A stretch of DNA of 64,000 bases from JACVRW01 sp963812915 (GTDB taxonomy: Bacteria > Actinomycetota > Thermoleophilia > Solirubrobacterales > Thermoleophilaceae). The position numbers were made by a program, and so were the translations under genes. Numbering within the stretch: the stretch's first letter is position 1; each line of letters opens with the position of its first letter. The notes beneath the pieces are model-generated. The model made no database searches, had not been told where the DNA came from, and saw only the letters and a program-made list of their open reading frames with translations. Positions 24,354 to 32,186 of the stretch are shown in pieces. The stretch spans positions 124,001-188,000 of the forward strand of contig CAWEXB010000009.1 of NCBI GenBank assembly GCA_963812915.1, given 5' to 3'.

Positions 24354-25370
24354 CTAGCCGAAGGTGAAGACGTACGCCTCGACGCCCGCATCGAGGAATT
24401 CGATCTCGAACGTGCGGTCCGTGATCGACGCGGGCTCGCGCACCAGCTGATAGAGCCGTGGCTGGACCAGCGTTCCCCGACCCTCCTCGTCGACGTCCAG
24501 CCCGCGGGCTGCGCCGGGCGCTTCGCCGTCGACCAGCACGCGGAACGGGACGGCCGTGCCCGCCCGCGAGCGCAGGACGAGATGGACGTCGCGCGCATGG
24601 AAGCGGAAGGCGATTCGCCCCCCGGCTTCGTTCAGCACGCTCGCCCGCTCCTCGATCGTCCAGTTCCCGGCCAGGGCCCAGGTGTTGAGCTGCAACGACC
24701 CGGGCGCGACATAGCTGCGAGGCTCGTCGTACGCGACACCGTCGGGAGAGTCGAGGTTCTGCCCCTGGGCGTAGCCGAGGTAGGTCTCGGGAGAGCGCAG
24801 GTTCGTCCAGTCGGCTTGCGCCTCGAATCCGTCGGGCGCGACAGAGATGAGCTCGTTATCGATGCCCTCGCCCGCGCCCTCGCGCAGCAGGTGCTGGATC
24901 ATCCACTCGCCTTCGTCGTACTCGCCCTCGCCAAAGTGGTGGTACCGGATCCGGCCCTCCGCGTCTGCGAGGTAGACGGCCGGCCAATACCGGTTGGCGA
25001 AGGCGCTCCACACCCCGTAGTCGCTGTCGAGCGCGATCGGGTACTCGACTCTCATGGCCTCCACGGCCTCGCGGACGTTCTCGACCTCGCGCTCGAACGG
25101 GAACTCGGGCGTATGGACGCCGATGACGACGAGCCCCAGGTCGCGGTATTTCGCGGCCCACGCGCGCACGAAGGCCAGCGTGCGGAGCCAGTTGATGCAG
25201 GTGTACGTCCAGAAATCGACGAGAACGACCCTCCCACGCAGCTCCGCCGGAGTGAGAGGCGACGAATTCAGCCAGCCGGTCGCCCCGTCGAAACCAGGGA
25301 GGTGACCCTCGATGGGCAACGCGGCCGTGCGCGGATGGCGGCGCGCGCCGAAGAGGCTCACGTCCCCCAA
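24354..25370 (-). CDS. Thioredoxin-fold (redoxin, DipZ C-domain-like) protein
   Basis: The 338-residue protein has a TlpA/AhpC-like thioredoxin domain (residues 20-170) with VVLVDFWTYTCINWLRTLAF. Cys58 is present, but the second active-site position is Trp61 instead of Cys. The C-terminal 150 residues form a beta-rich domain (DVHLVLRSRAGTAVPFRVLV), as in the DipZ C-terminus. No signal peptide or membrane helix is visible, so it appears cytoplasmic, or exported by another route. With one Cys it may act as a peroxidase or thiol sensor rather than a dithiol reductase. Confidence 0.85.
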   Translation of the reverse strand: MGDVSLFGARRHPRTAALPIEGHLPGFDGATGWLNSSPLTPAELRGRVVLVDFWTYTCINWLRTLAFVRAWAAKYRDLGLVVIGVHTPEFPFEREVENVREAVEAMRVEYPIALDSDYGVWSAFANRYWPAVYLADAEGRIRYHHFGEGEYDEGEWMIQHLLREGAGEGIDNELISVAPDGFEAQADWTNLRSPETYLGYAQGQNLDSPDGVAYDEPRSYVAPGSLQLNTWALAGNWTIEERASVLNEAGGRIAFRFHARDVHLVLRSRAGTAVPFRVLVDGEAPGAARGLDVDEEGRGTLVQPRLYQLVREPASITDRTFEIEFLDAGVEAYVFTFG

Positions 25371-25400
25371 CCTCCGGCGAACACGCGCACGATGGCGTCG

Positions 25401-26606
25401 TTAGCGCAGTGAGCGGAATGCAGCCCGCACCTCGGTGGAGAAGAGCTCCGGCTCCTCCCAGGCGGCGAAGTGGCCGCCCCTGTCGACCTCGTTGAAGTAC
25501 GTGAGGCCGGGGTAGACCGCCTCGACCCAGCTGCGCGGAGCCGCGAAGATCTCGCCGGGGAACGTGGTGAAGGTGACCGGGAGCGAGACCGGCGGAGGAG
25601 GCTGGCCGGACGCAGCCGCTTCGGCTTGTGCTCGTCCGTCCTCCCAGTACGACCGCGCCGCCGAGATGCCGGTGCCCGTCAGCCAGTACGTCGTGATGTT
25701 GTCGAGGATGTGGTCTCGGGTGAGATTGCCCACGGGCTCGCCGTCGACGAAGGCGCTGGAGAACTTGTAGTAGCTGTCCGTGTCGTGGTCGAGCATCCAG
25801 GCGGCCAGGGCGACGGGTGAATCCAGCTGCGCGTACCCAATCGTCTGCGGCCGCGTCGCCATCTCCAGGAAGTAGCCGAAGCCGTCCTCCTTGAATGTGG
25901 CGAACGCATCGCGCGCCGCGCGTTCCGCCTCTGATTCGGCCGGCAGTTGGTCGGCGATTGCCAGCGCCGCCACGAGTATGTTCGTGTGAATGCCGACGAG
26001 CCCCTCCGGCGCCTGGCGGCCCATCAGGTCCGTGACGGCGGCGCCCACGTCGCCCCCCTGGGCGACGTAGCGCGTGTAGCCGAGGCGGCGCATCAGCTCC
26101 GCCCAGGCCTGCGCGACGCGCCCGGCGTTCCAGCCGAGCTCGGTCGGCTCGCTCGAGAAACCGTAGCCAGGCATGGACGGCAGCACCAAGTGGAATGCGT
26201 CCTCGGGGGTGCCGCCGTGAGCGGTCGGGTCGGTCAGCGGGCCGACGGTCTCGAGCAGCTCGATGACCGAGCCGGGCCAGCCATGCGTCACGACCAGCGG
26301 CAACGCATTCTCATGCCGCGACCTGACGTGGATGAAGTGGATCTCGACCCCGTCGATCTCGGTCGTGAACTGCGGCAGCGCGTTGAGCTTCGCCTCGACC
26401 TTGCGCCAGTCGTAGTCGGTCGTCCAGTAGCGCGCGAGCGCCTGCAGCGTCGCCAGCTGCACGCCCTGGTACCGATCGGGGACGAGCTCCTTGCTCGGCC
26501 ACCGCGTCGCGGCGATCCGGCGGCGGAGGTCGTCTAGGGCGTCTTGCGGAATATCGACGTCATAGGGGCGGATTGCAACGGTTTCGGCCTTCGCTGAGGC
26601 TTCCAT
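25401..26606 (-). CDS. Epoxide hydrolase (EHN-domain type)
   Basis: This 401-residue enzyme starts at ATG 26606 behind AGGAG. It has the N-terminal EHN lid, RPYDVDIPQDALDDLRRRIA to WRKVEAKLNALPQF, then the hydrolase core with oxyanion motif LVVTHGWPGSVIELLE, PSMPGYGFSSEP, nucleophile Asp in VAQGGDVGAAVTDLM, and catalytic His in VDRGGHFAAWEEP. This is the microsomal/juvenile-hormone-like epoxide hydrolase pattern in full. It opens epoxides to diols and could handle epoxides made by a promiscuous monooxygenase, though the two are 15 kb apart. It is 30 bp upstream of the redoxin gene on the same strand. Confidence 0.93.
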   Translation of the reverse strand: MEASAKAETVAIRPYDVDIPQDALDDLRRRIAATRWPSKELVPDRYQGVQLATLQALARYWTTDYDWRKVEAKLNALPQFTTEIDGVEIHFIHVRSRHENALPLVVTHGWPGSVIELLETVGPLTDPTAHGGTPEDAFHLVLPSMPGYGFSSEPTELGWNAGRVAQAWAELMRRLGYTRYVAQGGDVGAAVTDLMGRQAPEGLVGIHTNILVAALAIADQLPAESEAERAARDAFATFKEDGFGYFLEMATRPQTIGYAQLDSPVALAAWMLDHDTDSYYKFSSAFVDGEPVGNLTRDHILDNITTYWLTGTGISAARSYWEDGRAQAEAAASGQPPPPVSLPVTFTTFPGEIFAAPRSWVEAVYPGLTYFNEVDRGGHFAAWEEPELFSTEVRAAFRSLR

Positions 26607-27118
26607 CTGCGGCTCCTGACTTGCGCTATGCGGGCCTGTGAAGGCCCTAACTCGATTCCGGGGGCGCAGACGGGGTCGAGGCACTCGGCGCCATCGCGCC
26701 GGGGCTACCCTAGCGCGCTGGCCGACGTGACCCGCTGAGACCGGAGTGCCGGGTCGCGATGACGCTCTTCTGGAGCGTCAGCGCCGCGTCCGCCGGGGCG
26801 ACGACGCCGCCGCCGGCGGCACGGCCCCGAGGCGCCAGGTCGAGGCGGGCTCGGCCCGACCGCCAGCAGGGTGAGCGAGATCAGCGCCGAGGGCCTCGGC
26901 CGCTGCAGCGTATTGCCGGGCGGCGGACATCTTCGACGGGTTGATTTGGGCGTGCGGAAGTGGGAGGCTCGCCAGCCACGACCGACTGAGGGCGCCGCGC
27001 GGCGGGCCGCGGCGTAGCCGTCGCTTTGGCCCGCCTTGGGACTCGCAGTCCGCGCGGGCTGGTGACCGTCCTGGTCACCCTGAGCCGACGAACCCTGAAC
27101 CCAACCCCGGGAGCATCG
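26607..27118. other. 512-bp region without a supported gene, containing one hairpin
   Basis: This stretch between the divergent epoxide hydrolase and secreted hydrolase has no frame with family similarity or steady codon use; the minus strand has an Arg/Pro-rich open frame that looks like chance in GC-rich DNA. It contains a perfect 8-bp hairpin at 26760-26780 (arms TGACGCTC and GAGCGTCA, loop TTCTG). It must also hold both divergent promoters, but no clear hexamers were seen. Confidence 0.4.
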
Positions 27119-28444
27119 ATGGTGTCCGACTACCAGGCCGACGCGAAGAACGAGCACGCGCGTCGTCGGCGCCTTACGCTGGCCCTCGCCGTCGCCGGTC
27201 TCCTGATCCTGTTCGCGGCGCCGGCCGGCGCGGCTGACCCGGTCCGGGCGGCGGGCGGCGAGGCGGCCGGAGCGCAGCGCGGCAACTTCGCCGGCCTCGT
27301 CGAGATTCGCGGTGGTCGCAAGATCTACCTCGAATGTCGCGGCAGCGGAGGGCCCACCGTGATCCTCGTATCGGGGCACGGCAACGCGGCCGACATCTGG
27401 GGCGAAAAAGCCCGGGTCGAATATCAGGAAGGCTTGCCGGACCGCTATCCGGGACTCGAGCTGCCCGTACGGGGGCCGGCGGTGATGCGAGGCGTCGCCC
27501 GGCTCACCCGCGTCTGCGCGTACGATCGCCCGAACAACTTCCTGCTGGACGACCGACCGAGCCGCAGCGATCCGGTCGCTCAGCCAGTGACCGCGGGCAG
27601 CTCGGTCGCCGACCTGCACGCGCTGCTGCGCGCCGCGCGAGTCCCCGGTCCCTACCTGTTGGTCGGACACTCCTTCGGCGGCCTGATCGTCCGCCTCTAC
27701 GCGAGCACGTACCCGCGCCAGGTCGCCGGGCTCGTCTCGGTCGACGCCTCGACCGAGTTCGTACGCGATCAGCTCACCCCCCAGCAAAACACGCTTGTAG
27801 AGCAGCTCGGTTTCGAGCTCGACTCGGTGCCCGGGATCGATCCTCCGCTCGAGATCGCCGACTTCTATACCAGCTTCGACCAGATGATCCGCGCGAAGGC
27901 GGCCCGGCCGCTGCGCCCGACGCTGCCGATGGTCGTCCTCACCCGCGGACTTCCGTTGCCGCCGCTCCCGCCGGACCTGACCCCGCCGGGATTCCCGGAT
28001 GGGGACACCCTGGAGCGCACATGGCGGACGGCCCAGGGCTGGCTCGCCGCGATTGTTCCGTACGCCCGGCACGTGATCGCCCGCAAGAGCGAGCACTACG
28101 TGCAGACCGAACAGCCGGAGCTGGTCATCGACTCGGTCCGGCGCGAGCTGCGGATGGTGCGCCCGACCACGGTGCGCTGCCGGGGCGGCGGCGATTCCTG
28201 TCGGGCGAGGGTGAGCCTGGCCGGCGGCGCGAGCGACAAGCGGGTGACGATCGAGCTGTCCGACACCGACCTGCGGCTCGTCTCCGTGCGGCCCAACCGT
28301 CCCTCGCTGCGCGGCGCCTACGGGCTATTCGACCAGCGTCTGCGCAGAGGCGGCTCGGAGTACACGTTCGGGCTCAACGCGGTGCAGTCCACCCCGGCGG
28401 GGTCGTATCTGGTCTTCACCTTCCGGGCCGGCGGCGGCCGCTGA
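27119..28444 (+). CDS. Exported alpha/beta hydrolase with C-terminal beta domain
   Basis: The 441-residue product starts at ATG 27119. Residues 1-38 look like a signal peptide (RRRRLTLALAVAGLLILFAA then PAGAAD). The hydrolase core has VILVSGHGNAADIW, CAYDRPNNFLLDDRPSRSDP, nucleophile Ser in LLVGHSFGGLIVRLYASTYP, and AIVPYARHVIARKSEHYVQ near the catalytic His. About 100 further residues form a Cys-containing beta segment (VRCRGGGDSCRARVSLAGG). This resembles exported actinobacterial hydrolases that act on lipids or esters at the cell surface. Substrate unknown. It ends 118 bp before tRNA-Ser. Confidence 0.85.
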   Translation: MVSDYQADAKNEHARRRRLTLALAVAGLLILFAAPAGAADPVRAAGGEAAGAQRGNFAGLVEIRGGRKIYLECRGSGGPTVILVSGHGNAADIWGEKARVEYQEGLPDRYPGLELPVRGPAVMRGVARLTRVCAYDRPNNFLLDDRPSRSDPVAQPVTAGSSVADLHALLRAARVPGPYLLVGHSFGGLIVRLYASTYPRQVAGLVSVDASTEFVRDQLTPQQNTLVEQLGFELDSVPGIDPPLEIADFYTSFDQMIRAKAARPLRPTLPMVVLTRGLPLPPLPPDLTPPGFPDGDTLERTWRTAQGWLAAIVPYARHVIARKSEHYVQTEQPELVIDSVRRELRMVRPTTVRCRGGGDSCRARVSLAGGASDKRVTIELSDTDLRLVSVRPNRPSLRGAYGLFDQRLRRGGSEYTFGLNAVQSTPAGSYLVFTFRAGGGR

Positions 28445-28561
28445 GGCGGCGGCCGACGGGGGCGGGCGCGTGGACGGGCCGAGCGGATCCGATGAGCGGT
28501 CAGTTCGGGGAGAGCAGGGAAGACCAGGCCGCGCGGCAATTTGCGCACCCATCGTGATCAA

Positions 28562-28648
28562 CGGAGAGGGTGGGATTCGAACCCACGAGGCAGTTGCCCG
28601 CCCACACGATTTCCAGTCGTGCACCTTAAGCCGCTCGGTCACCTCTCC
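28562..28648 (-). tRNA. tRNA-Ser (anticodon GGA)
   Basis: The minus strand gives a class II cloverleaf starting GGAGAGG, with acceptor partner CCTCTCC and discriminator G. The anticodon stem-loop has arms CACGA/TCGTG around CTGGAAA, so the anticodon is GGA. The T arm is GTGGGTTCGAATCCCAC. A long variable arm, as expected for tRNA-Ser, lies between. CCA is not encoded. Confidence 0.96.
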
Positions 28649-28688
28649 AAGCGGGTCTAGCCTAGCCTCGGCGCTGGGCGCGGCGTGC

Positions 28689-29264
28689 TCAGAGGCCGAG
28701 CTCGCGGACCCCCCGCTCTCGCCAGCCGAGGTGGTGCGCGAGCTCGTGGCGCAGGGTTCGGTCCACCTGCGCGCGGAGCACGTCGGGGTCGTAGCCGAAG
28801 TCGCGCTCGAGGGTGTCCTGGTAGAGCACGATGCGGTCGGGGAAGTCGTCGCGAGCGACGGTGTCGCCGAAGTAGTGGCCATACGCGCGGTTCTCCGCAC
28901 CGCGCTGGGAGACGACCACCGGCGTCGTGTCGAGCAGGCGTTGGAAGTCCTCCGGCAGGCCGTCGATCGCCTCGGCCACCAGCAGGTCGAACTCCGTCGT
29001 CCCGGCCCGCAGGCCGGGCTCGCGGGCGAGCTCCTCGCTACGCCGGACGAGCCGCTCGAACTCGGGCTCGCTCATCCCGTCGCGCCCGGTCAGGGCGACG
29101 GTGCCCCAGGCGGTCACCAGTAGGAGGAGCAGCGCGCTACCGACGATCACGGCCATGCCCCCCGCGCCCGATAGCGAGGGCGGGTTGAGGAAGAGCAGGA
29201 GCAGCCCGACCAGGAACGCGGCGGCGAGTGCGGCTGCTACGGGCCCTCGGAAGGTGTCCTTCAC
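28689..29264 (-). CDS. Membrane-anchored zincin-like metallopeptidase family protein (DUF1025)
   Basis: The 191-residue protein has two hydrophobic helices near the N-terminus (AAALAAAFLVGLLLLFLN and MAVIVGSALLLLLVTAWG) and a C-terminal zincin-like domain. The domain begins MSEPEFERLVRRSEELAREP, has FPDRIVLYQDTLERDF, and ends with the metal motif RHELAHHLGWRERGVRELGL, an HExxH site with an extra His and a following Glu. This is the actinobacterial minimal gluzincin-like family, normally soluble at about 115 residues; the two membrane helices are an addition. Activity has not been shown for most members. Confidence 0.88.
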   Translation of the reverse strand: MKDTFRGPVAAALAAAFLVGLLLLFLNPPSLSGAGGMAVIVGSALLLLLVTAWGTVALTGRDGMSEPEFERLVRRSEELAREPGLRAGTTEFDLLVAEAIDGLPEDFQRLLDTTPVVVSQRGAENRAYGHYFGDTVARDDFPDRIVLYQDTLERDFGYDPDVLRAQVDRTLRHELAHHLGWRERGVRELGL

Positions 29265-29302
29265 ACCCCCGAGGGTACGCGGTGCCGGAGGTTACGCCGG
29301 CG

Positions 29303-29524
29303 TCACGGTCCCGGCTGGTCCCTCGGCTCGTCCTCGTCCGCGTCCACCCCGGGAATCGACTCCTCCTCCCCCGGCGGCGGCTGCGCACCCGGCACGTCCG
29401 GGTCGCGCTCCTTCGCCTCCCACTCGTCGCGTGCGTCCTCGATGTCCTCGCCGACCCGCTCGGATTCCTCCTCCATGCGGTCGGCCTCGCGCTCCATCCG
29501 CCTGGCGTCCTCTTCGTGCTCCAT
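29303..29524 (-). CDS. Small highly charged protein
   Basis: The 73-residue product starts MEHEEDARRMEREADRMEEE and consists of an alpha-helical, probably coiled-coil segment of Glu/Arg/Asp (to about residue 42), followed by an acidic Pro-rich tail (DPDVPGAQPPPGEEES). Similar short acidic proteins with DVPGA are common in actinobacteria and have no assigned role. The frame is open upstream to 29638, but that region overlaps the divergent hemolysin III promoter. Start choice rests on the compositional boundary. Confidence 0.6.
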   Translation of the reverse strand: MEHEEDARRMEREADRMEEESERVGEDIEDARDEWEAKERDPDVPGAQPPPGEEESIPGVDADEDEPRDQPGP

Positions 29525-29624
29525 TTGCCAGGCTGATACCCGCCGCCGCCCCTCCTCAAGCCGTCGGCGAGCGAGCGATACGGTGATCCACACGATCTTC
29601 GAACGCGCAAATGCAGATTCGTTC

Positions 29625-30290
29625 ATGCCGTCAATCAAGTCGAAGCCGACTCCGCCGGTGAAGCCCAGGCTCCGCGGCGTCGTTCACCAGTGGTCGTTCT
29701 TCGTCGCCCTCGCGGCGGGAATCGCGCTCGTGGTGCTGGCGCCGGCCGGCCGCGCGACGGCTGCTTGCGCGGTATACGCGCTGGCGCTCTGCGGCCTCCT
29801 CGGCACCAGCGCCCTCTACCACCGCATCACCTGGCGGCCCGCCGTCCGTGCCTGGATGCGCCGGCTGGACCATTCGATGATCTTCGTCCTGATCGCGGGG
29901 ACCTACACGCCCTTCGCCGTGCTCGTCCTGTCGGGGCCGGTGCAGGACGTCGTGCTCGCGGGCGTGTGGGCCGGCGCCGCGGCGGGAATCGTCTTCACGC
30001 TGCTGTGGATCCGCGCGCCGAAGTGGCTCACGGCGACCGCATACGTAGCGCTTGGGTGGTTCTCGCTGATCGCTCTGCCCCAGATAATCGACCGCTCCGG
30101 CCCCGGCGCACTGGCGCTGCTGGCGGCCGGAGGCGTGGCCTACACGGCGGGGGCGGTGATCTACGCGCGCCGCCGCCCGGATCCGCGACCCGCGGTCTTC
30201 GGCTACCACGAGCTGTTCCACGTGCTCGTGGTGGTCGCGGCCCTGGCTCACTTCGTGGCCGTGGCCGCTTACGCGGCGCCGGCCGGTTAG
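29625..30290 (+). CDS. hlyIII: Hemolysin III / PAQR family membrane protein
   Basis: The 221-residue protein has seven hydrophobic segments and the PAQR motifs LLGTSALYHRITWRPAVRAW, then LDHSMIFVLIAGTYTPFAVL and a C-terminal YHELFHVLVVVAALAHFVAV, with the conserved Ser/His/Asp/His residues thought to bind zinc in this superfamily. Bacterial members are called hemolysin III but probably act as lipid hydrolases or ceramidase-like enzymes. The stop codon overlaps the stop of the convergent desaturase gene within TTAG (30287-30290). Confidence 0.92.
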   Translation: MPSIKSKPTPPVKPRLRGVVHQWSFFVALAAGIALVVLAPAGRATAACAVYALALCGLLGTSALYHRITWRPAVRAWMRRLDHSMIFVLIAGTYTPFAVLVLSGPVQDVVLAGVWAGAAAGIVFTLLWIRAPKWLTATAYVALGWFSLIALPQIIDRSGPGALALLAAGGVAYTAGAVIYARRRPDPRPAVFGYHELFHVLVVVAALAHFVAVAAYAAPAG

Positions 30291-31252
30291 GCGGCCTCTA
30301 CCGCCGCCTTCTGCGCCTGCCGCGCGGGATCGACCCGCACGACGTCCCAGACGAGGCCCACGGCCTCCAGAGCGCGGATGACGAGCGCGGAGGGATCGAT
30401 CTCCCAGCGGCGCAGGCCGTGGAACGCCGACGTCGGGAAGGCGTGATGGTTGTTGTGCCAGGACTCGCCGAACGAGGGGATGGCAAGCCAGAGCAGGTTG
30501 CGCGAGTGGTCGTCGGTGGGGAAGCGGCGGCGGCCGAAGAAGTGACAGAGCGAGTTGATGCTGTAGGTCACGTGGTGAACGACCAGCATCCGCACGCCTC
30601 CGCCCCAGAGCAACCCGGTCAGCGCCGCCAGCAGGGTGCCGCCGATCGCCCAGCCCAGGCCGAAGGCCATCGCGAGGCCCGCCAGCGTCCACGCCAGAAA
30701 GGTGCGGTCGGCGAAGCGCACGATCGGATCCTTCAGTAGGTCGGGCGCGTAGCGGCTCTTCGCCCCCCGCTCCGTATGAATGAACAGCCAGCCCATGTGC
30801 GCGTGCGCGAGGCCCGCGAGCGCCCCCCGCCAGCCGCCTCCGTGCCCCACGTGCGGGCTGTGCGGATCTCCCTCGCGGTCCGAGAAGCGGTGGTGCTTGC
30901 GATGGTCGGCGACCCACGAGATCACGGGGCCCTCGATCGCGGCCGAGCCAAGGACGGCGAGGATCGCACGCATCGGGCGGCTCGTCTTGAAGCTGCGATG
31001 GGTGAAGTAGCGATGGAAGCCGACGGTGACGCCCAGCCCCGTGGCGATGTACATGATCACGAACACGGCCACGTCGCTCCAGTGCAGAAGATCCGCCCAC
31101 GCCTGCCAGCAGACCGCGCCGAGGGCCAGAAACGGGAGAACGGTAATGACGCCGGTGATGATCCGGTCGCGCGTCTCGTGGAGAACCGGCTCGATCTCCC
31201 TTTTCTCCGGGTTGGGCCGATCCATCGCAGCTGTGCCTGCGTCTTGAGTCAC
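30287..31252 (-). CDS. Acyl-CoA/acyl-lipid fatty acid desaturase
   Basis: This 321-residue integral membrane desaturase has the three histidine boxes GFHRYFTHRSFK, VADHRKHHRFSD and WHNNHHAFPTSAFHG, which bind the diiron centre, and four hydrophobic segments. It matches the delta-9 stearoyl-CoA desaturase type that introduces double bonds into membrane lipids. GTG 31252 is chosen because an AGGAG lies five bases upstream; the frame extends further without similarity. Desaturase boxes and spacing are complete, so the enzyme should be active with a suitable electron donor. Confidence 0.93.
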   Translation of the reverse strand: MTQDAGTAAMDRPNPEKREIEPVLHETRDRIITGVITVLPFLALGAVCWQAWADLLHWSDVAVFVIMYIATGLGVTVGFHRYFTHRSFKTSRPMRAILAVLGSAAIEGPVISWVADHRKHHRFSDREGDPHSPHVGHGGGWRGALAGLAHAHMGWLFIHTERGAKSRYAPDLLKDPIVRFADRTFLAWTLAGLAMAFGLGWAIGGTLLAALTGLLWGGGVRMLVVHHVTYSINSLCHFFGRRRFPTDDHSRNLLWLAIPSFGESWHNNHHAFPTSAFHGLRRWEIDPSALVIRALEAVGLVWDVVRVDPARQAQKAAVEAA

Positions 31253-31362
31253 GACACTCCTTGCCCCCCGGGATTTGTCGCTCGCGTGACAGGAGAGGCC
31301 ACCGCCGCGACCCCCGCTGCGGCGCAGCCTACTGCAAGGCGTCGACGAAAGACATCTGTCCG

Positions 31363-31396
31363 TTGACACTTACGTAAGGTCTTGCTTACATATAGT
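31363..31396 (+). promoter_or_regulatory. Promoter and operator of the first ArsR-AHSA1 operon
   Basis: A -35-like TTGACA lies at 31363-31368, followed at once by the perfect 10-bp palindrome CTTACGTAAG (31369-31378). AT-rich -10 candidates are TACATA (31387-31392) and TATAGT (31391-31396). With TATAGT the transcript would begin at or next to ATG 31403, i.e. leaderless. The palindrome between -35 and -10 is well placed for ArsR repression. Confidence 0.65.
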
Positions 31397-31402
31397 TTTG
31401 AA

Positions 31403-31735
31403 ATGCAGGATGCCATCGACGCCATCGCCGAGCCACGCCGGCGCGAGATCCTTCGGCTCGTGCGCGACGACGAGCTTCCGGCCGGAGCAATCGCCGCGCA
31501 CTTCGCCGACGTCTCGCGGCCGGCGATCTCGCAGCACCTGCGCGTGCTGCGCGAGGCGGCGCTCCTGAGCGAGCGCCGCGACGGTACGCGCCGGCTCTAC
31601 CGGGCCCGCCCGGAGGGCCTCGGTGATCTGCGCGACTTCCTCGAGCAGTTCTGGGACGAGCGGCTCGAGACCCTGCGGGTGGAAGCAGAGCGAGAAGAGA
31701 GGAAGAAACGACGTGACCGAGGCAGTCGGAACTGA
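31403..31735 (+). CDS. ArsR family transcriptional regulator
   Basis: The 110-residue winged-helix regulator begins MQDAIDAIAEPRRREILRLV and has the recognition region DVSRPAISQHLRVLREAALL, followed by the beta wing ERRDGTRRLYRARPEGLG. No metal-binding CxC is present, so it belongs to the ArsR group that controls AHSA1/SRPBCC genes rather than metal sensors. It overlaps the following AHSA1 gene by 23 bp. No ribosome site precedes the ATG, in agreement with leaderless translation from the promoter just upstream. Confidence 0.92.
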   Translation: MQDAIDAIAEPRRREILRLVRDDELPAGAIAAHFADVSRPAISQHLRVLREAALLSERRDGTRRLYRARPEGLGDLRDFLEQFWDERLETLRVEAEREERKKRRDRGSRN

Positions 31736-32168
31736 GCCAATCGTCAAGGAGCTGCGAATCGACGCGAGCCCGGAGACCGTCTTCGCGTTCTTTACGGAGC
31801 CCGACAAGCTGACCCGCTGGCTGGCATCCGAGGCCACCCTCGACCCGCGGCCCGGCGGGATCAACCACCAAACCCACCCCGGGGACGCGGACTATCCCGG
31901 CGGTCCGTATTACATGCGGGGCGAGTTCGTGGAGGTCTCGCCCCCTGCACGCGTGGTCTTCACGTGGGGCTTCGAGAACACCGACGTCGGCGTGCATCCC
32001 GGCGGGAGCACGGTCGAGGTCACGCTCGCTCCAGATGGGGACGGCACCAGGCTTCGGCTCGTTCACCGCGATCTCCCCGAGTCCGAGCGCGCCCCGCACG
32101 AGGGCGGCTGGGAGGAAATGCTGCGCCGTCTCGCGATCGCCGCGACCGGCGGCGATCCCGACGCCTAA
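31713..32168 (+). CDS. SRPBCC/AHSA1-domain protein
   Basis: The 151-residue START-like protein begins at GTG 31713 inside the ArsR gene. It has KELRIDASPETVFAFFTEPD and LTRWLASEATLDPRPGG near the N-terminus, VVFTWGFENTDVGVHPGGST in the middle, and APHEGGWEEMLRRLAIAA at the end, all typical of AHSA1 (Aha1 C-terminal-like) hydrophobic-ligand binding proteins. Pairs of ArsR and AHSA1 genes are widespread; the ligand and role are unknown. GAGAGGAAGAAACGAC just before the start supplies a ribosome site. Confidence 0.9.
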   Translation: MTEAVGTEPIVKELRIDASPETVFAFFTEPDKLTRWLASEATLDPRPGGINHQTHPGDADYPGGPYYMRGEFVEVSPPARVVFTWGFENTDVGVHPGGSTVEVTLAPDGDGTRLRLVHRDLPESERAPHEGGWEEMLRRLAIAATGGDPDA

Positions 32169-32186
32169 GATCGCCCGGTGCCGACG

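Noticed and set aside
26705..28096. 463-codon minus-strand frame overlapping the secreted hydrolase
   Set aside because: Arg/Gly-rich without motifs. The plus strand encodes a complete exported alpha/beta hydrolase.
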